NCBI RefSeq assembly: GCF_004364935.1
Contig: NZ_SOBT01000008.1
Span: 1,677,534-1,741,533 of the forward strand
Direction: 5' to 3'
Source of the DNA: Panacagrimonas perspica
GTDB lineage: Bacteria; Pseudomonadota; Gammaproteobacteria; Nevskiales; Nevskiaceae
Length of the DNA stretch: 64,000 nucleotides
Position 1 is the stretch's first letter. Every line of letters begins with the position of its first letter. Below the pieces are notes generated by a model, which worked only from the letters and a program-made list of their open reading frames with translations, was not told the origin of the DNA and did no database searches. Made by a program: the position numbers and the translations under genes. Below are positions 35,000-42,804 of this stretch, piece after piece.

Positions 35000-36193
35000 A
35001 TGATGGCAATGCTGCGGGGACTCGTATGTGCGGCCGGCATCGGCGGGATCGTCGGCACCTGTGCCGCGGCGCCCCCGGAGCCGCGCCTCTGGCCGATCGA
35101 AGTCGGCGGCAAGCACGGCGCGATCGACATCGAGGGCAAGGTCGTCATCGAGCCGCAGTACGACGCGTCGATCAAGTTCGCCGGTGGATATGCCCGCGTC
35201 TACCAGAACGGCAAGGCCGGCTTCGTGGATGCCAGCGGACAGCTGGTCATCTCGCCGAAGAAGACGATCACGCGCGGCAGCGGCGATTTCGCCGCCGAGA
35301 TCAGTGTCGCCAGCCTAATGGGGACCGAATTCTCCGAAGGCCTCGTCGCCTTCGGCCTGGACGGCAAGCAGGGCTATGTCGATGCCAGCGGCAGCATCGT
35401 CATTGCGCCGAAGTTCGACGAAGCCTTCGCGTTCAAGGACGGCCTCGCGATCGTGCGCAGCGGCTCCAAGTACGGGTGGATCGATCGCAGCGGCGAGTTC
35501 GTGATCCCGGCGGCCTACGACAAGGTGCATCCCTTCAGCGACGGCCTGGCCTGCGTGCTCGTCTACGACAAGCGCGGCTACGGCTACATGGATCGCAAGG
35601 GCAAGTGGGTGATCGAGCCGCAGTTCAACTACGCCTATCCGCATGTCGAGGAGCGCGCGCGTGCCCAGGTCAAGGGCGGCTACGCGTACATCGACACGCA
35701 CGGCAAGGTCGTCGTGCCGCCGTCGGAGGACTTCAAGATCTCGAGCGACTACGCGGACGGACGCGCCGTGTTCAACAAGACCGGCACCGGCTGGGGCTAT
35801 CTCGATCCGGCCGGCAAGATCGCCATCGAGCCGAAATTCTTCGGCGGCTACGCCTTCCGCGAAGGCCTTGCCCGCGCCACGCTCACCGGCGGCATGAACG
35901 CCCAGGGCAAGCGCTCCGACAAGCTGTTCGGCTACATCGACCGCGACGGCCGCTTCGTCATCGAGCCGCAGTTCGACGACGCCGGCGATTTCAGCGAAGG
36001 ACTGGCCGGCGTGCTGGTGAAGGGCAAGGGTTACGGCTACGTCGACAAGAAGGGAAAGCTGCGCGTGGCGCCGCAGTACGCCGGCGTCGAGATGTACTAC
36101 GGCGGCCTCGCACGGGTCTGGCTGCAGCAATCCGGACGCGGGCCGCACGCGTATCTGAATACGGACGGCAAGGAAGTCTGGCGCTCGCCGTGA
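35000..36193 (+). CDS. Secreted WG-repeat protein
   Basis: 397 aa. N-terminal signal peptide (GLVCAAGIGGIVGTCAAA). The rest is a chain of WG/KWG-type repeats, each about 40-50 residues with the pattern GyiDrxGkxVIxPqfdxaxxFxeGlA, for example YGWIDRSGEFVIPAAYDKV. These form a beta-propeller-like solenoid, probably periplasmic; no enzymatic motif. AAGGAG precedes the start; the second ATG at 35003 has the better spacing. Stand-alone gene, convergent with the ECF sigma gene. Confidence 0.9.
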   Translation: MMAMLRGLVCAAGIGGIVGTCAAAPPEPRLWPIEVGGKHGAIDIEGKVVIEPQYDASIKFAGGYARVYQNGKAGFVDASGQLVISPKKTITRGSGDFAAEISVASLMGTEFSEGLVAFGLDGKQGYVDASGSIVIAPKFDEAFAFKDGLAIVRSGSKYGWIDRSGEFVIPAAYDKVHPFSDGLACVLVYDKRGYGYMDRKGKWVIEPQFNYAYPHVEERARAQVKGGYAYIDTHGKVVVPPSEDFKISSDYADGRAVFNKTGTGWGYLDPAGKIAIEPKFFGGYAFREGLARATLTGGMNAQGKRSDKLFGYIDRDGRFVIEPQFDDAGDFSEGLAGVLVKGKGYGYVDKKGKLRVAPQYAGVEMYYGGLARVWLQQSGRGPHAYLNTDGKEVWRSP

Positions 36194-36215
36194 AGCCCTC
36201 GTTGGTCGCCCGAAC

Positions 36216-36779
36216 TCAGGTTTTCTGCTTTTGGTCGCAACGAAACACCGCGTCTTCATCCCGGTAGAACGTGCAGCGGTTTGCGAGTGCGTCCTTCAGA
36301 CGCTGGCGGGCGCGATGAATCCGGATCTTGGCCGTGGCCAGCGAGCAATCACCGATCTCCGCCACCTGCTCGGCCGTCAGGCCCTCGAGGTCGTGGAGAA
36401 TCAGGGCGGTGCGGTAGCTGTCCGGCAAGGTGTCGATGGTGCGGCGGATGCACGCATCCATCTCGCCAATGACGAGGCGCTCATCGGCGCCCGTCGCAGG
36501 ATCCGCGACAGCCTCCGCCTCTTCCAGCTCCACCACCTGGGTCTGCCGCTCCGGATGACGTAGATAGTCCGCGGCGACCCGGCTGGCGATGGAGAATGCC
36601 CAGGTCTTGATCGATGCGCGGCCTTCGAAGCTCCCCAGACCTCTGTCCATGCGGATCAGCGTTTCCTGCAGCAGGTCCTCGGCCACGGTGGGATTGCCGA
36701 CGTACCGGATCAGGTAGTCGAGCACCGCCCGTGACACTGCGCGCGCGGCCGCCTCGAACGGGATCGTGGCTTCGGACAT
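36216..36779 (-). CDS. ECF-type RNA polymerase sigma factor
   Basis: 187 aa with sigma2 (AEDLLQETLIRM and IKTWAFSIASRVAADYLR) and sigma4 (LPDSYRTALILHDLEGLTAEQVAEIG ... ATAKIRIHRARQRL) regions. A ten-residue Arg/Lys/Glu/Asp tail follows, without the SnoaL-like extension of ECF41. It is encoded 14 nt after the AhpD-like gene on the same strand, so that protein may be its regulator. No anti-sigma gene is seen. A good ECF-type promoter (37236-37266) precedes the pair, suggesting autoregulation, and the arsenic operon lies just upstream. Confidence 0.92.
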   Translation of the reverse strand: MSEATIPFEAAARAVSRAVLDYLIRYVGNPTVAEDLLQETLIRMDRGLGSFEGRASIKTWAFSIASRVAADYLRHPERQTQVVELEEAEAVADPATGADERLVIGEMDACIRRTIDTLPDSYRTALILHDLEGLTAEQVAEIGDCSLATAKIRIHRARQRLKDALANRCTFYRDEDAVFRCDQKQKT

Positions 36780-36793
36780 CGCGAACAAGCGGC

Positions 36794-37195
36794 TCAGCAG
36801 CAGCCGCCGGAAGTGGACTTCGGCGGGGACGCCGGTCCGCAACCGGAAGCCGCCGCGGGGGCCCCGGTGCCGCACCCCGACATCATCTTCTGCACCGTCG
36901 AGGCCATCGCGTCCAGCGTCTGCTCGACCGGCTTCTTGTCGAGCGTGCTGCAGTTCGAGGCCGGCTCGGATTCCGAAGCAGGGGCGCTCAGCAGTTCGGT
37001 CGCGCGCGCCAGGACACGGCGTGCCGGCACCTGGCGGATGGTGTCGGCGAGAGTCAGAGCGGCACGGATCTCCTCGTCGCTCAGCCCGGCACCCCGTGCG
37101 ACCGGAATGTGATGCTCGACGCAGGGAATGCAGTTGCTGCCGAGGGCGGCTCCGAGGCCGACGAGGGCGCGTTCTCGAGGGGAAAGTTCGCTCAT
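36794..37195 (-). CDS. AhpD/carboxymuconolactone-decarboxylase-family protein with Cys-rich tail
   Basis: 133 aa. The AhpD-type redox motif NCIPCVEHH has Cys22 and Cys25 with a following His pair, as in thiol peroxidase partner AhpD. After residue 90 the protein carries an unusual Ser/Ala/Pro/Gly tail containing CGTG, CGP and a terminal GGCC, six Cys or so in all, plausibly a metal or metalloid binding tail. AAGGAG precedes the ATG. Its position between the arsenic operon and an ECF sigma gene suggests a redox or metalloid sensor or a target of that sigma factor (inference). Confidence 0.88.
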   Translation of the reverse strand: MSELSPRERALVGLGAALGSNCIPCVEHHIPVARGAGLSDEEIRAALTLADTIRQVPARRVLARATELLSAPASESEPASNCSTLDKKPVEQTLDAMASTVQKMMSGCGTGAPAAASGCGPASPPKSTSGGCC

Positions 37196-37235
37196 GGGGG
37201 ACTCCTTGATGGGGTGATGTTCCTTTCTCCCTGGC

Positions 37236-37266
37236 TTAGACGTAAGCGGGCGCCGCAGAGATACAC
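37236..37266 (-). promoter_or_regulatory. ECF-type promoter of the AhpD-like/sigma gene pair
   Basis: On the minus strand GTGTATC (37260-37266) and CGTCTAA (37236-37242) are separated by 17 bp and lie about 40 nt upstream of the AhpD-like ATG. CGTCTAA is a classic ECF -10 element, and the spacing is right. It likely serves autoregulation by the sigma factor encoded downstream. Confidence 0.6.
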
Positions 37267-37425
37267 CCTGCGTTACGCCAGGCCGCCTGGATCCGCCCCG
37301 CCGCGCTGCGCGGTCCGCGTCACCCCGACCCGGGCAACTGAGGCCGCACCCGTCCAGCCGCCACAGCCGACGAGCCATCACTTCGGATTGATGATCGCAA
37401 CGTCCACCATTTTCAGGGAGTCCCT

Positions 37426-37680
37426 CTACTCGGGGACCGCCACGGACGGAGCACGTCTGGCGCGGATCAAGCCTCGGAAGCTCACGATGGCCCAGATCCC
37501 CTCGACCAGGACGAAACCCCATTGCGATCCGATCCAGGCCACGGCGGTGAGCACCGCGGTGCCGATGAAATTGCAGGCGAGGTAACGCACCTCGCCAGGC
37601 TGCCATGCGCCCTGCTGCTGCATGAAGAATGCATACAGGACGACACAGGCCCCGACGAGGGAAATGCCTTGGATGAGCAT
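37426..37680 (-). CDS. CBU_0592-family small membrane protein
   Basis: 84 aa with three hydrophobic segments: MLIQGISLVGACVVLYAFFM, YLACNFIGTAVLTAVAWIG and GFVLVEGIWAIVSFRGLI. The N-terminal helix, central NFIG and the E-x-x-W in the third helix fit the CBU_0592 membrane family. A GGAG site lies 8 nt before the ATG. Function unknown. It follows arsH by 78 nt and precedes the ECF unit by 230 nt, so it may be the last gene of the arsenic operon. Confidence 0.82.
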   Translation of the reverse strand: MLIQGISLVGACVVLYAFFMQQQGAWQPGEVRYLACNFIGTAVLTAVAWIGSQWGFVLVEGIWAIVSFRGLIRARRAPSVAVPE

Positions 37681-37758
37681 GCTGCGATCTCCGTCCGACC
37701 TTCGGGCCAACCAGGAAGAAGCTGCGCGGGTTGCCGCGGCCAGCGTCGCCGAAGCGAA

Positions 37759-38481
37759 TCAGATCGAGCGCTGGTTCACCCGCTTCGACAGCGCTTCGGC
37801 CGATTCCTTGCGCTCGCTGTAGCGGTCGACCAGATACGGTGACACGTCGCGGGTCATCAGGGTGAACTTCATCAGCTCCTCCATCACATCGACGATGCGG
37901 TCGTAATAGCTCGACGGCTTCATGCGATCCGATTCGTCGAACTCCATGAAGGCTTTCGCCACGGAGGACTGGTTCGGGATGGTGATCATGCGCATCCAGC
38001 GGCCGAGCACGCGCATCTGGTTCACCGCGTTGAAGGACTGCGATCCGCCACACACCTGCATCACCGCCAGGGTCTTGCCCTGCGTCGGCCGCACCGCGCC
38101 GACGCTGAGCGGAATCCAGTCGATCTGCGCCTTCATGATCCCGGTCATCGCACCGTGACGTTCGGGCGAGGTCCAGACCATGCCTTCGGACCACGCGGCC
38201 AGCTCGCGCAGCTCCTGCACCTTCGGGTGCGATTCCGGCGCGCCGTCGGGCAGCGGCAAGCCGGTGGGATCGAAGATGCGAGTGTCGGCGCCCATGGCTT
38301 CCAGCAGGCGCTGCGCTTCGAAAGTCACGAGCCTGCTGAACGAACGAGCCCGCAGCGAGCCGTACAGAAGCAGGATGCGGGGACGATGCGTGGCGCGAGC
38401 CGCCGGGTTCAGTGAAGCGGCAGACGGAACCGCGAACAGGGTGCCGTCGAGATGGGGCAGCAAAGAGGCGTCAACGGACAC
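37759..38481 (-). CDS. arsH: ArsH, NADPH-dependent FMN reductase of arsenic resistance
   Basis: 240 aa flavodoxin-like protein. The ArsH signature [14 protein letters not shown] (GSLRxxSxSR) binds FMN, and [22 protein letters not shown] follows, as in the family. ArsH oxidises trivalent organoarsenicals to pentavalent forms and reduces quinones with NADPH. The start is a GTG overlapping the 3' end of arsC by 11 nt, so the two are coupled. Confidence 0.95.
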   Translation of the reverse strand: MSVDASLLPHLDGTLFAVPSAASLNPAARATHRPRILLLYGSLRARSFSRLVTFEAQRLLEAMGADTRIFDPTGLPLPDGAPESHPKVQELRELAAWSEGMVWTSPERHGAMTGIMKAQIDWIPLSVGAVRPTQGKTLAVMQVCGGSQSFNAVNQMRVLGRWMRMITIPNQSSVAKAFMEFDESDRMKPSSYYDRIVDVMEELMKFTLMTRDVSPYLVDRYSERKESAEALSKRVNQRSI

Positions 38482-38887
38482 GGCGGCCCTCGGCGTCGAT
38501 CACGACTTCACCGTCTTCCTTGGTGAAAGCGCCCTTCTGCGCGGCGGGGAGAAGCTCGAGCACGGCCTCCGAGGGGCGGCGTGCGCCCAGATCCGACACC
38601 ACGATAGGCCGGTTGATGAGGATCGGGTGCTGGAGCATGAAGTCGATCAGTTGCGCGTCCGTCCACGTCGGATCGTCCAGACGCAGCTCCGCGTACGGCG
38701 TGCCTTTCTCGCGGATGACCTCGCGCACCGGCACCGCCATCTTCGCGATCAGCGCTTCCAGCGTCGCGCGATTCGGCGGCGTCTTGAGGTATTCAATCAC
38801 CGTTGGCTCGATGCCCGCGTTGCGGATCAGGGCCAGCGTGTTGCGCGAGGTCCCGCAGGACGGGTTGTGGTAGATCGTGACGTTCAT
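38471..38887 (-). CDS. arsC: Glutaredoxin-dependent arsenate reductase ArsC
   Basis: 138 aa. [21 protein letters not shown] contains the active-site Cys of the R773-type ArsC (CGTSRNT). It reduces arsenate to arsenite with glutathione and glutaredoxin. It is 11 nt downstream of the phosphatase/VOC fusion, so this operon encodes two arsenate reductases of unrelated type (this and the LMW-phosphatase fold). Overlaps arsH. Confidence 0.95.
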   Translation of the reverse strand: MNVTIYHNPSCGTSRNTLALIRNAGIEPTVIEYLKTPPNRATLEALIAKMAVPVREVIREKGTPYAELRLDDPTWTDAQLIDFMLQHPILINRPIVVSDLGARRPSEAVLELLPAAQKGAFTKEDGEVVIDAEGRRVR

Positions 38888-38898
38888 GTCGTTCGGGC

Positions 38899-39753
38899 TC
38901 AGGTCAGGAAAACGGGCTGCTGGTCCGCGGGCATCCCGGCGAGTTCGGCGGGCGTCAGACGCGCATAGACCTCCACCAGCGTGCCATCCGGATCGGTCAG
39001 CCACAGCTCGTGCAGCGGCGTGCCCTTCCAGGTCGTGCGAGGCGGTTTGACGACGGGCATGCCCGCTGCAACCGCGCGGTGGTAGGCCTCGATCACGGCG
39101 GACCGGGTTTCGACACCGACGCCCAGGTGATAGAGCGTGTCGTGGTGCAGTTCCTCGCCGTCCGACACCACCAGCACGAAATTCAGATTCAGATCCGCGC
39201 GTATGAAAGTGGCATAGCGATGCGTCCACTCCTTGGGCCAGATACCGAGCAGCCAGGCGTAGAAGCGGGCACTCCTGGCGAGGTCCGCGACCCGAATGCT
39301 GGAGTGCCACTCGCGCCCCTCCGGGCCCGCGCCGAGACCGCGCAGCGCAGCCAGCACCCGCATCCGCTCCCGAATCTGATCGCGGGCGACGCGGAACGCT
39401 TCGAGTGCTTTCTCGCGATCACCAGCCGGATCGACGCGGGCCGGATCGGTGATGGGCCAGTGCAGGCGCTTCACCTTGCCGGGCAGGACGGGGCAGACCT
39501 CGTCGGCACAGAGCGTGACGACCAGATCGAAGCTCGCGGCATCGAGGTCGCTCACCGCCTTCGAGCGATGACGGCTGATGTCGATACCCCGCTCTGCCAT
39601 CGCGGTGACGGCGAGCGGATCGAGCTGCGAGGGCATCGACCCTGCGCTGACCACATCGACGTCGCCGCCGAAGATATTCCGGGCGAGCCCTTCCGCCATC
39701 TGGCTGCGGGCGGAATTGGCGACGCAGAGAAAAAGAATCCTGTTGAAGGTCAT
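38899..39753 (-). CDS. Fusion of LMW-phosphatase-type arsenate reductase and VOC (glyoxalase-like) domain
   Basis: 284 aa. Residues 1-140 are a low-molecular-weight tyrosine-phosphatase fold with the P-loop LCVANSAR (Cys10-x5-Arg16) as in thioredoxin-type arsenate reductases; the later ITDPARVD holds the general-acid Asp. Residues about 145-275 are a vicinal-oxygen-chelate domain ([20 protein letters not shown] ... [14 protein letters not shown]) with His and Glu metal-ligand candidates. The vicinal Cys pair used by the C-As lyase ArsI is not seen, so organoarsenical cleavage is doubtful. Second structural gene of the arsenic operon, 22 nt after the aquaporin. Confidence 0.9.
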   Translation of the reverse strand: MTFNRILFLCVANSARSQMAEGLARNIFGGDVDVVSAGSMPSQLDPLAVTAMAERGIDISRHRSKAVSDLDAASFDLVVTLCADEVCPVLPGKVKRLHWPITDPARVDPAGDREKALEAFRVARDQIRERMRVLAALRGLGAGPEGREWHSSIRVADLARSARFYAWLLGIWPKEWTHRYATFIRADLNLNFVLVVSDGEELHHDTLYHLGVGVETRSAVIEAYHRAVAAGMPVVKPPRTTWKGTPLHELWLTDPDGTLVEVYARLTPAELAGMPADQQPVFLT

Positions 39754-39775
39754 CGAGGTCGTCCTCGGAACGGCG

Positions 39776-40483
39776 TCACGGCGCTTTCAATGCTTCAGAT
39801 CGGGTGTCGCGTCCTTGGGCGCGGATTGCCGGTGCTTTGAAAAGCCACGCAAACATCAGCGTTGCGGCGGCGGCACCGGCAAACTGGGCGACGATGAACG
39901 TCGGAACGTCCTGCGGTCGTACGCCCGCAAAAGTATTCGTCAACGAGCGGGCGATCGTGACCGCAGGATTGGCGAATGACGTCGAAGCGGTGAACCAGTA
40001 GGCGCCGACGATGTAGGCGGCCACCGCATAGGGCACCGCCTCGGCCCGGTGCCGCACGCCGCTGAGGATGACCATGAGGAGCCCGAAGCTCGCGACGACC
40101 TCGCTCCATGCCAGCGCCATGCCCGGCCGTGCCTTTACCGAGAACTGGAACACCGTCTCGCCGAACATCAGGTGCGCCGCCCACACCCCGACGACGCCGC
40201 CGATGATCTGCGCGACGACGTAGGGCGGCACCTCGCGCCAGGGCATCAAGCGCATCACCGCCAGCGAAAGCGTGACCAGGGGATTGAACTGTGCGCCCGA
40301 GATCGGCCCGAAGGTCAGGATCAATGCGATCAGGCCACCACCCGTGGCAACGGAGTTTGCGAGCAGGGCCAAGGCCAGGTTTCCAGCCGCCAGGCGCTCT
40401 CCCATGATTCCGGAGCCGACGACCACCGCGAGCAGCATCGCGGTTCCCAGGCCTTCAGCGACGGCGCGTCGAGCCAGCGTCAT
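39776..40483 (-). CDS. AqpS-like aquaglyceroporin
   Basis: 235 aa, six membrane helices of the MIP family. The first half-helix motif is NPL ([10 protein letters not shown]) instead of NPA; the second is a normal NPA followed by VTIAR. In several bacteria, such as Sinorhizobium meliloti, an ars-linked aquaglyceroporin AqpS lets arsenite flow out down its gradient, replacing an ArsB or Acr3 pump; no pump gene is present here. Lies 33 nt after arsR. Confidence 0.92.
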   Translation of the reverse strand: MTLARRAVAEGLGTAMLLAVVVGSGIMGERLAAGNLALALLANSVATGGGLIALILTFGPISGAQFNPLVTLSLAVMRLMPWREVPPYVVAQIIGGVVGVWAAHLMFGETVFQFSVKARPGMALAWSEVVASFGLLMVILSGVRHRAEAVPYAVAAYIVGAYWFTASTSFANPAVTIARSLTNTFAGVRPQDVPTFIVAQFAGAAAATLMFAWLFKAPAIRAQGRDTRSEALKAP

Positions 40484-40516
40484 GGGAAGGAACTCATGGA
40501 GTTCGCCTCGAAAGAC

Positions 40517-40828
40517 TCAATTGCACTCGTCGGGACCACAGGCACTCCCGGCGCAGCAGTTTTCAGTGAGGTAATCGATCAGGCCCCGCATCGCCTTGAA
40601 GTCCGGCGCGTAGATGACGAATCGCCCTTCCTGCCGCGACTTCAGCAGGCCGGCGCTGGTCAGTTCCTTCAGATGGAAGGAGAGCGCGCTGGGCGCTACC
40701 TTCAGGCGCTCCGCGATCTCGCCGGCCGCCATGCCCTCCGGGCCCTTCTGCACCAGCAGGCGGAACACCGCGAGGCGCGAAGCCTGCGCGAGCGCGTAGA
40801 GACGGGAGACGGCGAGTTCGCTTTTCAC
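40517..40828 (-). CDS. arsR: ArsR-family arsenite-responsive repressor
   Basis: 103 aa winged-helix regulator: AGEIAERLKVAPSALSFHLKELTSAGLLKSR is the DNA-binding part. Candidate arsenite ligands are C-terminal: Cys91, Cys92, Cys97 and Cys102 (ENCCAGSACGPDEC), as in the ArsR variants whose sensor site is at the C-terminus rather than in helix 3. Starts at GTG. TTCAA-N6-TTGAA lies immediately upstream. It controls the operon through arsH. Confidence 0.94.
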   Translation of the reverse strand: MKSELAVSRLYALAQASRLAVFRLLVQKGPEGMAAGEIAERLKVAPSALSFHLKELTSAGLLKSRQEGRFVIYAPDFKAMRGLIDYLTENCCAGSACGPDECN

Positions 40829-40830
40829 GT

Positions 40831-40854
40831 TTCAATAATCGTTGAATCATTGAA
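40831..40854. promoter_or_regulatory. ArsR operator
   Basis: TTCAA (40831-40835), six bases, TTGAA (40842-40846), then a further TTGAA at 40850-40854. Inverted TTCAA/TTGAA repeats are typical of ArsR/SmtB sites, and this one abuts the arsR GTG start, so repressor binding would block transcription. Confidence 0.6.
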
Positions 40855-40897
40855 CCTCGTCAACGACCCGTGAAGCGCGCGCGAACCTTCCCCGCCA

Positions 40898-41992
40898 TCA
40901 CCCCATCATCACCACCGCACGCGCCCCGCCGCCGCTCGTCATCAGCGTGAAGGCTTCGTTGATGTCGGCCAGCGGAATCTGGTGCGTGACGATCTCGTCG
41001 AGTCTCAGATCCCCGCTGCGATACCACTCGATCATCCGCGGGATGTCGCGGCGCGGCGAACTCGCGCCGTAGAGCGAGCCCTTCAGCGATTTGTCCTGCA
41101 GGAAGCCACTCGCACGGATGCCGACCTCGTCGGTGATCTTCGGCGCGCCGACCGCCACCGCAGTGCCGGATGGACGAACCATGTTGAACACCTGTGCGAT
41201 CGTGTCGGTGCGACCGATGCACTCGAAGCCGTAGTGCACGCCGCCGCCGGACAGTTTCTTGACCAGCTTCACGACGTCGCCGCCGGAGGGATCGACCTCG
41301 TCGGTGGCGCCGAGCCTGACGGCCAATGCGCGACGCGACGCGACGGGATCCACCGCGATGATCTGGCGCGCGCCCGCGATGCGCGCGGCCTGGATCACGG
41401 CCAGGCCCACGCCGCCGCAACCCAGCACCGCGACGGTGGTTCCGCGTTCGACTTTCGCGGTGTTCATCACCGCGCCGACGCCGGTCATGATGCCGCAGCC
41501 GAGGACGCAGACCGCTTCGAGCGGCACGCCGGGGTCAACCTTGACCAGCGCCCCGGCCGGCACGACCGCCTGCTCGGCGAAGCCTGCGATGCCGCAGAGC
41601 TGGTAGACGATCTCGCCGCGACGGCTCAGGCGCGAGGTGCCGTCGAGCATCGTGGCGTTGATGAACATCGGGGCCATCTGCGTGCAGAGATAGGGCTTGG
41701 ATTCCACGCAGAACTCGCAGACCCCGCAGTGCGGCGACGGTCCCGCGACGACGTGATCGCCCTTCTTCACGTTCTCCACGCCAGGACCGACGGCTTCGAC
41801 GATGCCGGCCATCTCGTGCCCCAGCACCGAAGGAACCGGCGCCTTCAGGATGCCGTGCATGCAGGAATAGTCGCTGTGGCAGACCCCGCAGGCCTTCACG
41901 CGGATCAGGGCTTCGCCCGCGCGAGGCCCTTCGATATCGATGTTCTGAACACTCAGGGCGCTGCCGATGGCGTCGAGGATGGCGGCTCGCAT
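40898..41992 (-). CDS. Zinc-dependent alcohol dehydrogenase (class III-like)
   Basis: 364 aa medium-chain dehydrogenase. Catalytic-zinc ligands appear in KACGVCHSDY and GHEMAG; the structural zinc lobe is HCGVCEFCVESKPYLC; the cofactor fold is VAVLGCGGVGLAVIQ followed by IIAVD, favouring NAD. Length and the CGIMTGVGA motif fit the class III/AdhB-like group. The ATG at 41992 is preceded by GGAG; longer frames read into the promoter of the divergent two-component system. Substrate unknown (formaldehyde adducts or longer alcohols are usual). Confidence 0.93.
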   Translation of the reverse strand: MRAAILDAIGSALSVQNIDIEGPRAGEALIRVKACGVCHSDYSCMHGILKAPVPSVLGHEMAGIVEAVGPGVENVKKGDHVVAGPSPHCGVCEFCVESKPYLCTQMAPMFINATMLDGTSRLSRRGEIVYQLCGIAGFAEQAVVPAGALVKVDPGVPLEAVCVLGCGIMTGVGAVMNTAKVERGTTVAVLGCGGVGLAVIQAARIAGARQIIAVDPVASRRALAVRLGATDEVDPSGGDVVKLVKKLSGGGVHYGFECIGRTDTIAQVFNMVRPSGTAVAVGAPKITDEVGIRASGFLQDKSLKGSLYGASSPRRDIPRMIEWYRSGDLRLDEIVTHQIPLADINEAFTLMTSGGGARAVVMMG

Positions 41993-42141
41993 GGGTCTGT
42001 CTCCGGGTCGTGCGGGAGCGCCCTCTTCGAGGCGCTGTGTAACGCCGAGTATGTGCACAGGCCCGCGCGCGCCGGCAATGCGGGAGGACCATCGGGGGAC
42101 GTATCCTGAAGCCCTGCTCCTTTCCCGCTCTGACGCAGCCG

Positions 42142-42804
42142 ATGAGAATTCTCCTGGTCGAAGACGACGCCATGCTCGGCGAGGCCGTTCGCAAGGGCCT
42201 GGCCTTGCAGTCGCACGCGGTCGACTGGGCACGCGACGGCGAGGCCGCGGCCGAACACTGGCGCAGTGCCAACTACGACCTCGTGCTGCTCGACCTGGGC
42301 CTGCCGCGCCGCGATGGGCTGAGCGTGCTGCGCGACGCGCGACGCGACGGCCTGGAAACCCCGGTGCTGATCCTGACGGCGCGCGACGCGGTGAACGATC
42401 GCGTCGGCGGACTCGACGCCGGCGCCGACGACTACCTGCTCAAGCCCTTCGATCTCGACGAACTCCTGGCGCGCGTGCGTGCGCTCGGGCGTCGACACGC
42501 CGGACGCGTGCAGTCGAAGGTCGAGCACCTCGATCTGGTGATCGATCTCGCCGACCGCACGGCGCAGTTCAAGGGCGAAGCGGTTGCGCTGACACGTCGC
42601 GAGTTCGCACTGCTGGGCGCGCTGATCGAACAGCCCGGTCGCGTGTGGACGCGCGAGCAACTGGTCGAACGCCTGTACGGCTGGAACGAGGAGATCGCGA
42701 GCAACGCGCTCGATGTCCACGTGCACGCGCTGCGGCGCAAGCTGTCGGCGGACTTCATCCGCAACGCGCGCGGTGTGGGCTACTACATCCCGAAGGACGC
42801 ATGA
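42142..42804 (+). CDS. OmpR-family response regulator
   Basis: 220 aa. Receiver domain with the acidic pocket EDD near residue 7-9, phospho-acceptor Asp in VLLDLGLPRRDGL and the Lys in LLKPF; the winged-helix output domain ends EIASNALDVHVHALRRKL. Closest in style to QseB/PmrA/TctD regulators. Its stop overlaps the kinase start (ATGA). Target genes unknown. Confidence 0.94.
   Translation: MRILLVEDDAMLGEAVRKGLALQSHAVDWARDGEAAAEHWRSANYDLVLLDLGLPRRDGLSVLRDARRDGLETPVLILTARDAVNDRVGGLDAGADDYLLKPFDLDELLARVRALGRRHAGRVQSKVEHLDLVIDLADRTAQFKGEAVALTRREFALLGALIEQPGRVWTREQLVERLYGWNEEIASNALDVHVHALRRKLSADFIRNARGVGYYIPKDA

Noticed and set aside
36216-36779. Assigning the sigma factor to the ECF41 group because of the adjacent AhpD-like gene
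   Set aside because: ECF41 members carry a roughly 100-residue SnoaL-like C-terminal extension; this protein ends about ten residues after region 4.
38899-39753. Reading the VOC domain as the C-As lyase ArsI
   Set aside because: The adjacent Cys pair needed to bind trivalent arsenicals in ArsI is not visible, so I call it only a VOC domain.
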